DNA of 32,475 nucleotides from a virus, in IMG/VR virus record IMGVR_UViG_3300010354_000022, positions 1 through 32,475 of that record, one strand, 5' to 3'. The translations under genes and the position numbers were made by a program. The notes beneath the pieces are model-generated. The model did not search any database. It was given only the letters and a program-made list of their open reading frames with translations, and was not told the origin of the DNA. Positions 22,293-26,957 of this stretch are shown here, one piece after another (position 1 is the first letter of the stretch; every line of letters begins with the position of its first letter).

Positions 22293-22349
22293 TTCTTTTG
22301 CATTTATAAATTAATTCCAAATAAAAGTTATATGACGACTCTTACTTGT
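22270..22349 (-). ncRNA. Predicted ~80-nt leftward RNA between P-L1 and its terminator
   Basis: The unit is bounded by a near-consensus extended -10 promoter (22356-22384) and the terminator at 22270-22292. No translatable frame with a start motif fits inside. It may be a free small RNA, or an attenuated leader that reaches the early genes only on readthrough. Structure apart from the terminator is weak. Predicted from signals only. Confidence 0.45.
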
Positions 22350-22355
22350 ACATAT

Positions 22356-22384
22356 ATTATAGCATATTGCTCTAATATGTTCAA
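22356..22384 (-). promoter_or_regulatory. Leftward promoter P-L1 (overlaps rightward P-A)
   Basis: Minus-strand TTGAAC (22379-22384), 17-bp spacer, TATAAT (22356-22361) with the extended TGC. It shares most of its bases with a rightward promoter (22367-22395), so the two cannot be occupied together. Confidence 0.8.
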
Positions 22385-22395
22385 TATGTTATACT
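22367..22395 (+). promoter_or_regulatory. Rightward promoter P-A for the short RNA
   Basis: TTGCTC (22367-22372), 17-bp spacer, TATACT (22390-22395) preceded by TGT (extended -10). The start site falls in or just after the perfect palindrome ACTAGGCCTAGT (22393-22404), a possible operator. Confidence 0.65.
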
Positions 22396-22401
22396 AGGCC
22401 T

Positions 22402-22486
22402 AGTCCGTTTTGTGTTTTGGCGGACGAAATAACTCGATAAAGAATGCTGGGTATATCTCTCTGGGAGTATACTCAGTTTCTTTTTT
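22402..22486 (+). ncRNA. Predicted ~85-nt small RNA A, possible antisense regulator
   Basis: Bounded by promoter P-A and an intrinsic terminator. It would fold as a 5' hairpin GTCCG (22403-22407)/CGGAC (22421-22425), a single-stranded linker 22426-22446, and the terminator hairpin 22447-22476. The linker holds AATAACTCGATAA, the exact complement of 13 bases in the leader of the second rightward operon (24632-24644); 10 bases pair with the first rightward leader (22594-22603) and 9 with the leader at 20312-20324. No reading frame is visible. Alternative: the opposite strand of this stretch is simply the leader of a leftward transcript from 22484-22512. Confidence 0.55.
22447..22486 (+). terminator. 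Intrinsic terminator of RNA A
   Basis: CTGGGTATA pairs with TATACTCAG (9 bp, one G-U) around a 12-base loop, followed by TTTCTTTTTT. It ends 12 bp before the -35 box of the first rightward operon promoter and so insulates it. Confidence 0.85.
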
Positions 22487-22512
22487 ATATAAAGTACTTG
22501 ACAATGTGTCAA
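22484..22512 (-). promoter_or_regulatory. Divergent leftward promoter P-L3 from the operator palindrome
   Basis: Minus-strand TTGACA (22507-22512), 17-bp spacer, TATAAA (22484-22489). The -35 box is the other half of the palindrome that also gives the rightward -35 box. A transcript would cross RNA A in antisense and reach the leftward genes. Confidence 0.5.
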
Positions 22513-22526
22513 TAGTATGATAAGAT
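22498..22526 (+). promoter_or_regulatory. First rightward operon promoter P-R1 with palindromic operator
   Basis: TTGACA (22498-22503), 17-bp spacer, TAAGAT (22521-22526). The palindrome TTGACAATGTGTCAA (22498-22512) covers the -35 box and recurs exactly at 24587-24601, so one regulator could control both rightward operons. Confidence 0.88.
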
Positions 22527-22567
22527 TAAATCAAGATAAAAGATTGAGACGCCGAATGACAACTATA

Positions 22568-22603
22568 TAACTCATCGAGCCAATCCAATTGAATATCGAG
22601 TTA
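22568..22603 (+). promoter_or_regulatory. Leader hairpin and ATCGAGTTA element of the first rightward operon
   Basis: TAACTC (22568-22573) can pair with GAGTTA (22598-22603). The 3' arm belongs to TATCGAGTTA (22594-22603), the complement of 10 bases in the linker of RNA A. It lies about 20 bp before the first start codon (22623). Confidence 0.45.
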
Positions 22604-22622
22604 ACAATTAATAAAACACTTT

Positions 22623-22808
22623 ATGAAAAAATTTATAAAACAATACAACCAAATCTGGAAAGATATGGGATTTATTACAGACGGAGACAATTTTGCAGTC
22701 AATGTATTCAGAGGAGTATTTTGGCTAACCGTAATTTGGATCTTTTTACATTTAATGATTGAGCTACTTTGGGTTATAGACTTTCTAATAGATGGTAATT
22801 GGAACTAA
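22623..22808 (+). CDS. Small single-span membrane protein
   Basis: 61 residues. A basic, amphipathic N-terminus (KKFIKQYNQIWKDMGF), then one hydrophobic span (residues about 32-53, VFWLTVIWIFLHLMIELLWV), and an acidic C-terminal end. It is the first gene of the first rightward operon, behind promoter P-R1 and a structured leader. The start has ATAAAACACT-TT-ATG. The small size and topology fit a holin-, antiholin- or superinfection-exclusion-type peptide; no family is recognised. Confidence 0.75.
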   Translation: MKKFIKQYNQIWKDMGFITDGDNFAVNVFRGVFWLTVIWIFLHLMIELLWVIDFLIDGNWN

Positions 22809-22809
22809 T

Positions 22810-22962
22810 ATGGAAAGTATAAAACAAGAATTTATCAAAAACTGTGTACAGGAAGATATAGATTTATATTATAACTTGCATCCAGAGCATACAAATGACC
22901 TTATAGACCATTGTATAGCAATGACAGAGGAATTGACCAGAGATTATCAACTTATATATTAA
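22810..22962 (+). CDS. 50-residue acidic hypothetical protein
   Basis: A 50-codon frame opening MESIKQEFIKN and ending TRDYQLIY, between the membrane peptide (1-bp gap) and the YopX-like gene (4-bp gap). The tight packing and amphipathic helical content (DIDLYYNLHPEHTNDLIDHC) support a real gene. It carries two cysteines and is acidic. There is no start motif of the usual form, so translation may be coupled to the upstream gene. Function unknown. Confidence 0.65.
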   Translation: MESIKQEFIKNCVQEDIDLYYNLHPEHTNDLIDHCIAMTEELTRDYQLIY

Positions 22963-22966
22963 ACAT

Positions 22967-23437
22967 ATGAAAGAGATTAAATTCAGAGCTTGGGACGTAG
23001 AAAATAATAAAATGATACAAAGTTATGCACACGTTTCAAAATATGGTCAATTTTATACAGCTTGGACTTCAACTGATAGTGAGAGAGAATATATACCTAT
23101 GCAATACACAGGCTTACTGGATAAATCCGGCAAAGAGATTTATGAAGGTGATATTGTTATAGCTAGTAAAATGCCTTATTATTGGGAGTTTGTAAAATCT
23201 GTCAATAAAGGACTTGTAGTTTACAATAATCACACTGCCTCTTATAGAATTAAAATAGATAATTATCATAGTTCTACTATTGGAGAAAGCGACACAGTAA
23301 AATTTAACCCAGTATCAAAGTATGAAGTCATTGGCAACATTTACGAAAACCCAGAATTATTAGATAGAGTAGAAGAAGTAGAAGAAATCCCAGTAATGGA
23401 AGGCACTCGAGAAGCACTAGACAAAATTGTGATATAA
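22967..23437 (+). CDS. YopX-like protein
   Basis: 156 residues of the YopX family: KEIKFRAWDVENNKMIQSY at the start, PMQYTGLLDKSGKEIYEGDI in the middle, then KYEVIGNIYENPELL before an acidic tail. YopX proteins are common small phage and prophage beta-rich proteins with no settled function. The C-terminal 20 residues (VEEVEEIPVMEGTREALDKI) extend past the domain. It is the third gene of the operon and is followed by the two tRNA-like elements. Recognition is firm; role unknown. Confidence 0.9.
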   Translation: MKEIKFRAWDVENNKMIQSYAHVSKYGQFYTAWTSTDSEREYIPMQYTGLLDKSGKEIYEGDIVIASKMPYYWEFVKSVNKGLVVYNNHTASYRIKIDNYHSSTIGESDTVKFNPVSKYEVIGNIYENPELLDRVEEVEEIPVMEGTREALDKIVI

Positions 23438-23456
23438 TAAACTTGTACATTTACAA

Positions 23457-23577
23457 TATAGAGTTCTCAATTATGGAGGTAGTGGCCAGTGAGCCAATAA
23501 GCGGTAGAGGTTGAATAGTTGCCAAGACCAAGCAACGTGGAGGTCAAACCCTCCCCTCCGTAGATGAGAACTTTATA
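23457..23577 (+). ncRNA. tRNA-like element 1, clamped by a 13-bp helix
   Basis: Outer arms TATAGAGTTCTCA (23457-23469) and TGAGAACTTTATA (23565-23577) pair over 13 bp with one wobble. Inside, TATGGAGG (23472-23479) pairs with CCTCCGTA (23555-23562) as an 8-bp acceptor-like stem, directly followed by a T-arm-like GGAGG-TCAAAC-CCTCC (23539-23554). A D-arm-like TGGC-CAGTGA-GCCA and a GTTGC/GCAAC hairpin (23518-23536) lie between. The inner length is 91 nt, like a class II tRNA. The T loop is one base short, no clean 7-base anticodon loop is seen, and CCA is not encoded. So it is tRNA-like, not a proven tRNA. Confidence 0.6.
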
Positions 23578-23588
23578 GCACTTTACAA

Positions 23589-23753
23589 TATAGAGTTCTC
23601 AGTAGAGGAGTGGCGGAATATGTAGACGCTGTTAGTGGTGTAGTAAATAGTCTAAGTATCATCACAGCCGTTAGACTAGCAACATATACGGCTAGTAAAC
23701 AACTATTTATATACAAGGTGAAAATCCTTGTCTCCTCTCTTGAGAACTTTATA
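23589..23753 (+). ncRNA. tRNA-like element 2 with pseudoknot, same 13-bp clamp
   Basis: The clamp arms (23589-23601 and 23741-23753) are identical to those of element 1. AGAGGAG (23604-23610) pairs with CTCCTCT (23732-23738). GCGGAATATGTAGACGC (23613-23629) is a near-perfect tRNA-Leu-type D arm, and CAAGG-TGAAAAT-CCTTG is a T arm with a non-standard loop. In place of a plain anticodon and variable arm there is an H-type pseudoknot: AGTCTAA (23649-23655)/TTAGACT (23671-23677) and AGCCG (23666-23670)/CGGCT (23689-23693). The inner part is 135 nt, about 50 more than a tRNA-Leu. Confidence 0.6.
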
Positions 23754-23893
23754 TTCTTACACTGATTATGTCTGTTGCTAGTGCTAAACTAGATTACTAT
23801 TAAATTAAACATATTAGACGAATTAAAGACCGCCCTATCTCAAAAAAATGTATAAATCGCTGGAAATGGAATGCAATTATAATACTTTATGCT

Positions 23894-24373
23894 ATGGGAC
23901 TACTATATGGAATTCTAACTTTCAAAGAAGCTATAGCAGAACCTAGAGAAATTACAAAACAGCACTTTGAGAAAATTAGCACTTTAGAGGCTATACCTGA
24001 ACCCAAACCTGTCAATATACCCCCTAAGCCCAAAACTATTGCGAGAGAGGCAAAAAAAGACCTTGTAGCATATAATGGCAGTTGCTATGACTATGTAGAT
24101 GAAATGGCTAGCAAATATAAAGTGGACGGAGAGGTAATGAGAAGAATTATTAAAGCAGAAAGTGGAGGTAATCCAAATGCTAAGAATAAGAATTCTACAG
24201 CTTCTGGGTGCGGACAATTCATCAAATCCACTTGGGAAGGAACTTTAAGACAAATGGGCAGAGAATGGGTAACACCTTTTGATGCAAGGACAAATGTAGA
24301 GGCAATGGCTTTCAAAATCTCCAGAGGAGGTATTGGAGCTTGGAATGCTTCTAAAAGTAAATGGAGTAAATAA
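23894..24373 (+). CDS. Lytic transglycosylase (SLT type), membrane-anchored
   Basis: 159 residues from the first ATG. The soluble SLT domain is clear: DYVDEMASKYKVDGEVMRRI, catalytic Glu89 in IKAESGGNPNAKN, then TASGCGQFIKSTWEGTLRQM and RTNVEAMAFKI. It cleaves peptidoglycan between MurNAc and GlcNAc. The N-terminus from the ATG begins in the middle of a hydrophobic segment. The same frame stays open upstream to 23804 and codes a basic region plus the other half of the segment (KWNAIIILYAMGLLYGIL), but with no ATG, GTG or TTG; an ATT start is possible. It is paired with a holin-like peptide gene, so it may be a lysis or entry enzyme. Confidence 0.88.
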   Translation: MGLLYGILTFKEAIAEPREITKQHFEKISTLEAIPEPKPVNIPPKPKTIAREAKKDLVAYNGSCYDYVDEMASKYKVDGEVMRRIIKAESGGNPNAKNKNSTASGCGQFIKSTWEGTLRQMGREWVTPFDARTNVEAMAFKISRGGIGAWNASKSKWSK

Positions 24374-24390
24374 TTAATTTATAAAACACT

Positions 24391-24579
24391 ATGGAAACTT
24401 TAATGATTATAATTAGAACAGCTATATATATGCCTTTTCTTATATTAGCTATTATATTTATGGCAGTATTTGTAATTGTAGCTTATATAACAATGTATTT
24501 AGTTTATTATATTGGAATGCCAGTAGCTTGGGTGTATGATCAGATTGTAAAACTATTGCATAAATTAACTATTTTATAA
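24391..24579 (+). CDS. Small hydrophobic, holin-like protein
   Basis: 62 residues, almost entirely hydrophobic over residues 4-45 (METLMIIIRTAIYMPFLILA then IIFMAVFVIVAYITMYLVYY), enough for two short membrane spans, followed by a C-terminal helix ending in basic residues (VKLLHKLTIL). It lies 17 bp after the lytic transglycosylase gene, the usual holin slot. The start has the perfect motif ATAAAACACT-ATG. A holin is the likely role, but any small membrane peptide would look similar; two more holin candidates occur near 31 kb. Confidence 0.65.
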   Translation: METLMIIIRTAIYMPFLILAIIFMAVFVIVAYITMYLVYYIGMPVAWVYDQIVKLLHKLTIL

Positions 24580-24586
24580 AAAACAC

Positions 24587-24615
24587 TTGACAATGTGTCA
24601 ATAGTATGTTATTAT
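24587..24615 (+). promoter_or_regulatory. Second rightward operon promoter P-R2 with the same operator
   Basis: TTGACA (24587-24592), 17-bp spacer, TATTAT (24610-24615). The palindrome TTGACAATGTGTCAA plus the next eight bases are identical to P-R1. On the minus strand the palindrome again gives TTGACA, 17 bp, TATAAA (24573-24601), antisense to the holin-like gene. Confidence 0.88.
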
Positions 24616-24631
24616 ATATTCAGATAAGAGA

Positions 24632-24644
24632 TTATCGAGTTATT
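24632..24644 (+). promoter_or_regulatory. Leader target TTATCGAGTTATT of the second rightward operon
   Basis: Exact 13-base complement of the linker of predicted RNA A (22428-22440). It begins about 10 nt after the expected transcript start and ends 17 bp before the ATG at 24662, where pairing would hinder ribosome loading. Confidence 0.5.
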
Positions 24645-24661
24645 AGTTAAAAAACACTATT

Positions 24662-25003
24662 ATGATACTAGATACAACTGACCTATTACACGACATTGAG
24701 CAAATGGAGGTTGATAATCAACCTATTCCAGAGCCAGAAGATGCATATGATTATATGGTAGATATAAAAATGCATAAACAATCTGTAAAAAATAATTTAG
24801 ATAAAATATTACCAGAAATTGCTGGATCTAAATATTGGTTAATAATGAAAGTTTATGTGTTTATGTATGCTAAGCCAAACTATACTATGCACTTAAACAG
24901 AGTTCGAGGTATGATTAGCACTTGGTTAGAAAATACCACTTATGAGCAACTAGTCGAAGCTCAGATCATAACCGAACAAGATATTATCGAGAATTATAAT
25001 TAA
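24662..25003 (+). CDS. Hypothetical protein upstream of the ERF recombinase
   Basis: 113 residues, acidic at the N-terminus (LDTTDLLHDIEQMEVDNQPI) and helical later (SKYWLIMKVYVFMYAKPNYT, then RVRGMISTWLENTTYEQLVE). No membrane segment or metal site. It is the first gene of the second rightward operon, 7 bp before the ERF gene; the start has AAAAAACACT-ATT-ATG. A role beside single-strand annealing is suggested only by position. The leader carries the 13-nt RNA A target. Confidence 0.75.
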   Translation: MILDTTDLLHDIEQMEVDNQPIPEPEDAYDYMVDIKMHKQSVKNNLDKILPEIAGSKYWLIMKVYVFMYAKPNYTMHLNRVRGMISTWLENTTYEQLVEAQIITEQDIIENYN

Positions 25004-25010
25004 AAACACT

Positions 25011-25640
25011 ATGAGCAAAATATACGGACAACTATTACAATTCCAGAACAAACTTAGAAAAGTAAATAAAGACGCTAAAGGTCATAATCACAGCTATGCT
25101 TCTTTTGACAATGTAGTTGAAACTATAGCTCCTGAATTAACAGTTCAGGGGCTGGGATACACTCACACCTTTGACGGACAAGATATAGTGTGTACATTAT
25201 TCAACACTGAAGGCGAGACAATTACATCTAAATTGACTTTGTCCACGGAAATCTTAAAAGGTATGAATGCTAGTCAGTCTATGGGAGCCGCAATCACATA
25301 TGCAAGACGATATACATTGACTGCAATATTAGGGCTTGTGACTGACGATGACACAGACGGAGTAGTCAATACACCTAAAACTAATAAAGTAGTCTCACAA
25401 GGGCAAAATCAAACCCCACAAGATAATAAAACTAAATGGTTTAATCTAAAAACTAAAGACGGAGCTGTTATAGATAAAAACTATAAATATATTATAGATA
25501 ATTATGCTAAAGGAGCTACTAGTGATAAGATTATTAAAGCATTAGAACAAGTTGGATATACTATACATTCCAGTGTAAAAAAAGAGATAGAACAGATGAA
25601 AATAGTAGACAATTACGAAGAAGTAGTATTAGTAGATTAA
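25011..25640 (+). CDS. erf: ERF-superfamily single-strand annealing recombinase
   Basis: 209 residues. The ERF core covers residues about 1-125: YGQLLQFQNKLRKVNKDAKG, HSYASFDNVVETIAPELTVQ, and the signature MGAAITYARRYTLTAILGLV followed by TDDDTDG. It anneals complementary single strands and supports recombination-dependent replication and genome circularisation or concatemer formation. The C-terminal 80 residues (KTNKVVSQGQNQTPQDNKTK and beyond) are a linker plus a small domain of unknown role. The start has TTAAAAACACT-ATG. Confidence 0.93.
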   Translation: MSKIYGQLLQFQNKLRKVNKDAKGHNHSYASFDNVVETIAPELTVQGLGYTHTFDGQDIVCTLFNTEGETITSKLTLSTEILKGMNASQSMGAAITYARRYTLTAILGLVTDDDTDGVVNTPKTNKVVSQGQNQTPQDNKTKWFNLKTKDGAVIDKNYKYIIDNYAKGATSDKIIKALEQVGYTIHSSVKKEIEQMKIVDNYEEVVLVD

Positions 25641-25645
25641 AATAT

Positions 25646-25870
25646 ATGAATACTACACGAAAGGAGGTGAAAACCTCTCATACAATGACAATAGAAAACT
25701 TAATGTCCAGAGATATTGAATATGATGAGACTAAAAAACCTAATAAACGGCATAGACTAATATTAGATGCATATAAACGAGGAGCATCACCTTCAATCTT
25801 AGCCCTTGAACTTAATCTGTCCAGACAAAGAATTTATCAAATTATTAATAAGTATAAAAAAACACTATGA
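25646..25870 (+). CDS. Small helix-turn-helix protein
   Basis: 74 residues from ATG at 25646. The C-terminal half holds a helix-turn-helix of the resolvase/sigma-like kind: KRHRLILDAYKRGASPSILA, then ELNLSRQRIYQIINKYKK. A second in-frame ATG at 25685 follows a perfect Shine-Dalgarno block and might be the true or an alternative start. The last codons and TGA stop (25868-25870) are written by the start motif of the next gene, AAAACACT-ATGA. Probably a DNA-binding regulator of early or late switches. Confidence 0.75.
   Translation: MNTTRKEVKTSHTMTIENLMSRDIEYDETKKPNKRHRLILDAYKRGASPSILALELNLSRQRIYQIINKYKKTL
25661..25678 (+). promoter_or_regulatory. Perfect Shine-Dalgarno block folded into a hairpin
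   Basis: AAGGAGGTGA (25661-25670) is the best anti-16S match seen in the window. GAGGT-GAAA-ACCTC (25664-25677) would hide it in a 5-bp stem with a GAAA loop. The in-frame ATG at 25685 is 17 bases from GGAGG when unfolded. It could be a repressible internal start. Confidence 0.45.
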
Positions 25871-26247
25871 GAAAAGATGTATTGTCCAATAAAACCGCTA
25901 AATTAAAAATTAAGCACTTACTTGCAGAAGGGTATAATAAGTCACAAATTGCCCGTATGGCAAGACTTAATAACAGAACTATACATAATATACTAGATCC
26001 CAATAATGAATTTGTTAGATTAGAAACTTATAACAAACTTCAAGCACTTTGGCAAACACTAGAAACTCAAAAAGAAGCAGAGCAAATGGCAGATAGTTAT
26101 TTTTTTACAGATGAAGATGTTATAGATAGAAAAGATGCAGAAGAAGGAGCGAAAGAAGTAGCACTATGGCTTGGGATTACAATTGTAGTATTATTATTAG
26201 CTACACTTGGGTTAATATTTGTAATTAAATATATATTTAGTTTATAA
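25867..26247 (+). CDS. Helix-turn-helix protein with C-terminal membrane anchor
   Basis: 126 residues. Residues about 10-47 form a DNA-binding unit (LKIKHLLAEGYNKSQIARMA then RLNNRTIHNILDPNNEFV). A charged helical linker (KLQALWQTLETQKEAEQMAD) leads to one C-terminal membrane span (residues about 100-124, LWLGITIVVLLLATLGLIFV). It overlaps the previous HTH gene by 4 bp (ATGA). A membrane-tethered DNA-binding protein might sense the envelope or hold phage DNA at the membrane. It ends the operon, followed by a terminator. Family not recognised. Confidence 0.75.
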   Translation: MRKDVLSNKTAKLKIKHLLAEGYNKSQIARMARLNNRTIHNILDPNNEFVRLETYNKLQALWQTLETQKEAEQMADSYFFTDEDVIDRKDAEEGAKEVALWLGITIVVLLLATLGLIFVIKYIFSL

Positions 26248-26258
26248 ATTAAAAAAAA

Positions 26259-26285
26259 GAAGGAAGGTTGAATGCCTCCTTTTTT
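26259..26285 (+). terminator. Terminator of the second rightward operon
   Basis: AAGGAAGG and CCTCCTT pair with one bulged A around a 7-base loop, followed by a T tract. It lies 12 bp after the stop of the membrane-anchored HTH gene. Confidence 0.85.
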
Positions 26286-26353
26286 GGTTTATGTTGTGAT
26301 ATATTCAGGGTCTGATTTAGTAAGAAGTCGCATATTGTAAAGAACAAGTAGAT

Positions 26354-26389
26354 ATTTACAATATATAATGTCTGTGATATATTGTAAAT
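26354..26389. promoter_or_regulatory. Palindromic promoter before the HNH gene
   Basis: ATTTACAATATA and TATATTGTAAAT form a perfect 12-bp inverted repeat around 12 bases. It reads as TTTACA, 17 bp, TATATT on both strands, with an extended TG-A before the rightward -10 (26378-26383). The rightward start would lie about 20 bp before the HNH ATG (26411). TTTACAATATA also precedes both tRNA-like elements. The rest of 26286-26410 holds nothing else I can name. Confidence 0.6.
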
Positions 26390-26410
26390 AGTCCTTTACA
26401 ATTTAACAGT

Positions 26411-26665
26411 ATGTCATCAGTTTCTGCTGCTGTTCGGGAACAAGTAAAACTAGATTACGGCTACACCTGCCAATTGTGTTTCCAAAAATACAAAAGCAAA
26501 CAATTGCAATGTCATCACATTCGACCTCGTTTCCTTAATGGCGGGGATGAACCATCTAACCTGATCCCCCTTTGCGGAGGCAATCGTACTAAAGGTTGCC
26601 ATTTACTAGTCCACAAACATCAAATTACCCACAATGAAAAGGGGCAAAGAATCTTGTACACATAA
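26411..26665 (+). CDS. Small HNH endonuclease
   Basis: 84 residues making up little more than an HNH core: YTCQLCFQKYKSK, LQCHHIRPRFLNGGDEPSNL and IPLCGGNRTKGCHLLVHKH, with both structural cysteine pairs and the catalytic histidine. It nicks or cuts DNA and resembles stand-alone homing or McrA-like HNH proteins. Its DNA is clearly less AT-rich than the neighbours and it has its own promoter and terminator, so recent acquisition as an autonomous cassette is likely. It lies where the rightward and leftward gene blocks meet. Confidence 0.9.
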   Translation: MSSVSAAVREQVKLDYGYTCQLCFQKYKSKQLQCHHIRPRFLNGGDEPSNLIPLCGGNRTKGCHLLVHKHQITHNEKGQRILYT

Positions 26666-26707
26666 AAAGCCCCAGAACAACAAGTCATCAACATTAACAT
26701 CAATATC

Positions 26708-26738
26708 AAGGTTATGCATTGACATAACCTTTTTTTTT
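26708..26738 (+). terminator. Terminator of the HNH cassette
   Basis: AAGGTTATG, loop CATTGA, CATAACCTT, then eight or more T. A perfect 9-bp stem and one of the best intrinsic terminators in the window. Confidence 0.93.
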
Positions 26739-26785
26739 ACAATAAGAAAAGTTTAACCGTACCGAATTAAGGGCGGTTACAAACC

Positions 26786-26812
26786 AAAAAGAGAGAAACC
26801 GCTCTTTCTCTC
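26786..26812 (-). terminator. Terminator of leftward RNA C (and of the leftward operon)
   Basis: Minus-strand GAGAGAAA, loop GAGCGG, TTTCTCTC, then TTTTT. A perfect 8-bp stem with a U tract. It faces the HNH terminator, so both gene blocks end back to back. Confidence 0.9.
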
Positions 26813-26951
26813 CTCGTGGCAAACGGGGACACCCCGTTCCTTTTATAACCCTTATAGAAATACCCCCAGAAACTTCTAGTAGTATACTATAAGGTTGTTT
26901 TACAGGGAGCTACCCCAACCATACCTGTACAGCTGATAATGATATGGACAT
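26786..26951 (-). ncRNA. Predicted ~166-nt structured RNA C
   Basis: A strong leftward promoter (26958-26986) and a strong terminator (26786-26812) bound a stretch with no start motif or frame. From 5' to 3' it can form: ACAGG (plus coordinates 26924-26928) with CCTGT (26902-26906) interleaved with GGTTG (26916-26920) and CAACC (26893-26897), an H-type pseudoknot; an 8-bp stem CCTTATAG/CTATAAGG (26887-26894 with 26850-26857) that shares two bases with the pseudoknot; a 7-bp hairpin AACGGGG/CCCCGTT (26822-26838); and the terminator. It is GC-richer than its surroundings. No known RNA family is recognised. Confidence 0.6.
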
Positions 26952-26957
26952 ATTTAG

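Noticed and set aside
22810-22962. Treating 22809-22966 as a non-coding gap
   Set aside because: A tightly fitted 50-codon frame with protein-like composition fills it, so it is annotated as a gene.
23589-23753. Group I intron in a tRNA-Leu gene as the reason for the extra ~50 nt
   Set aside because: The insertion is far too short for a group I intron core and shows only one pseudoknot; no conserved core elements were seen.
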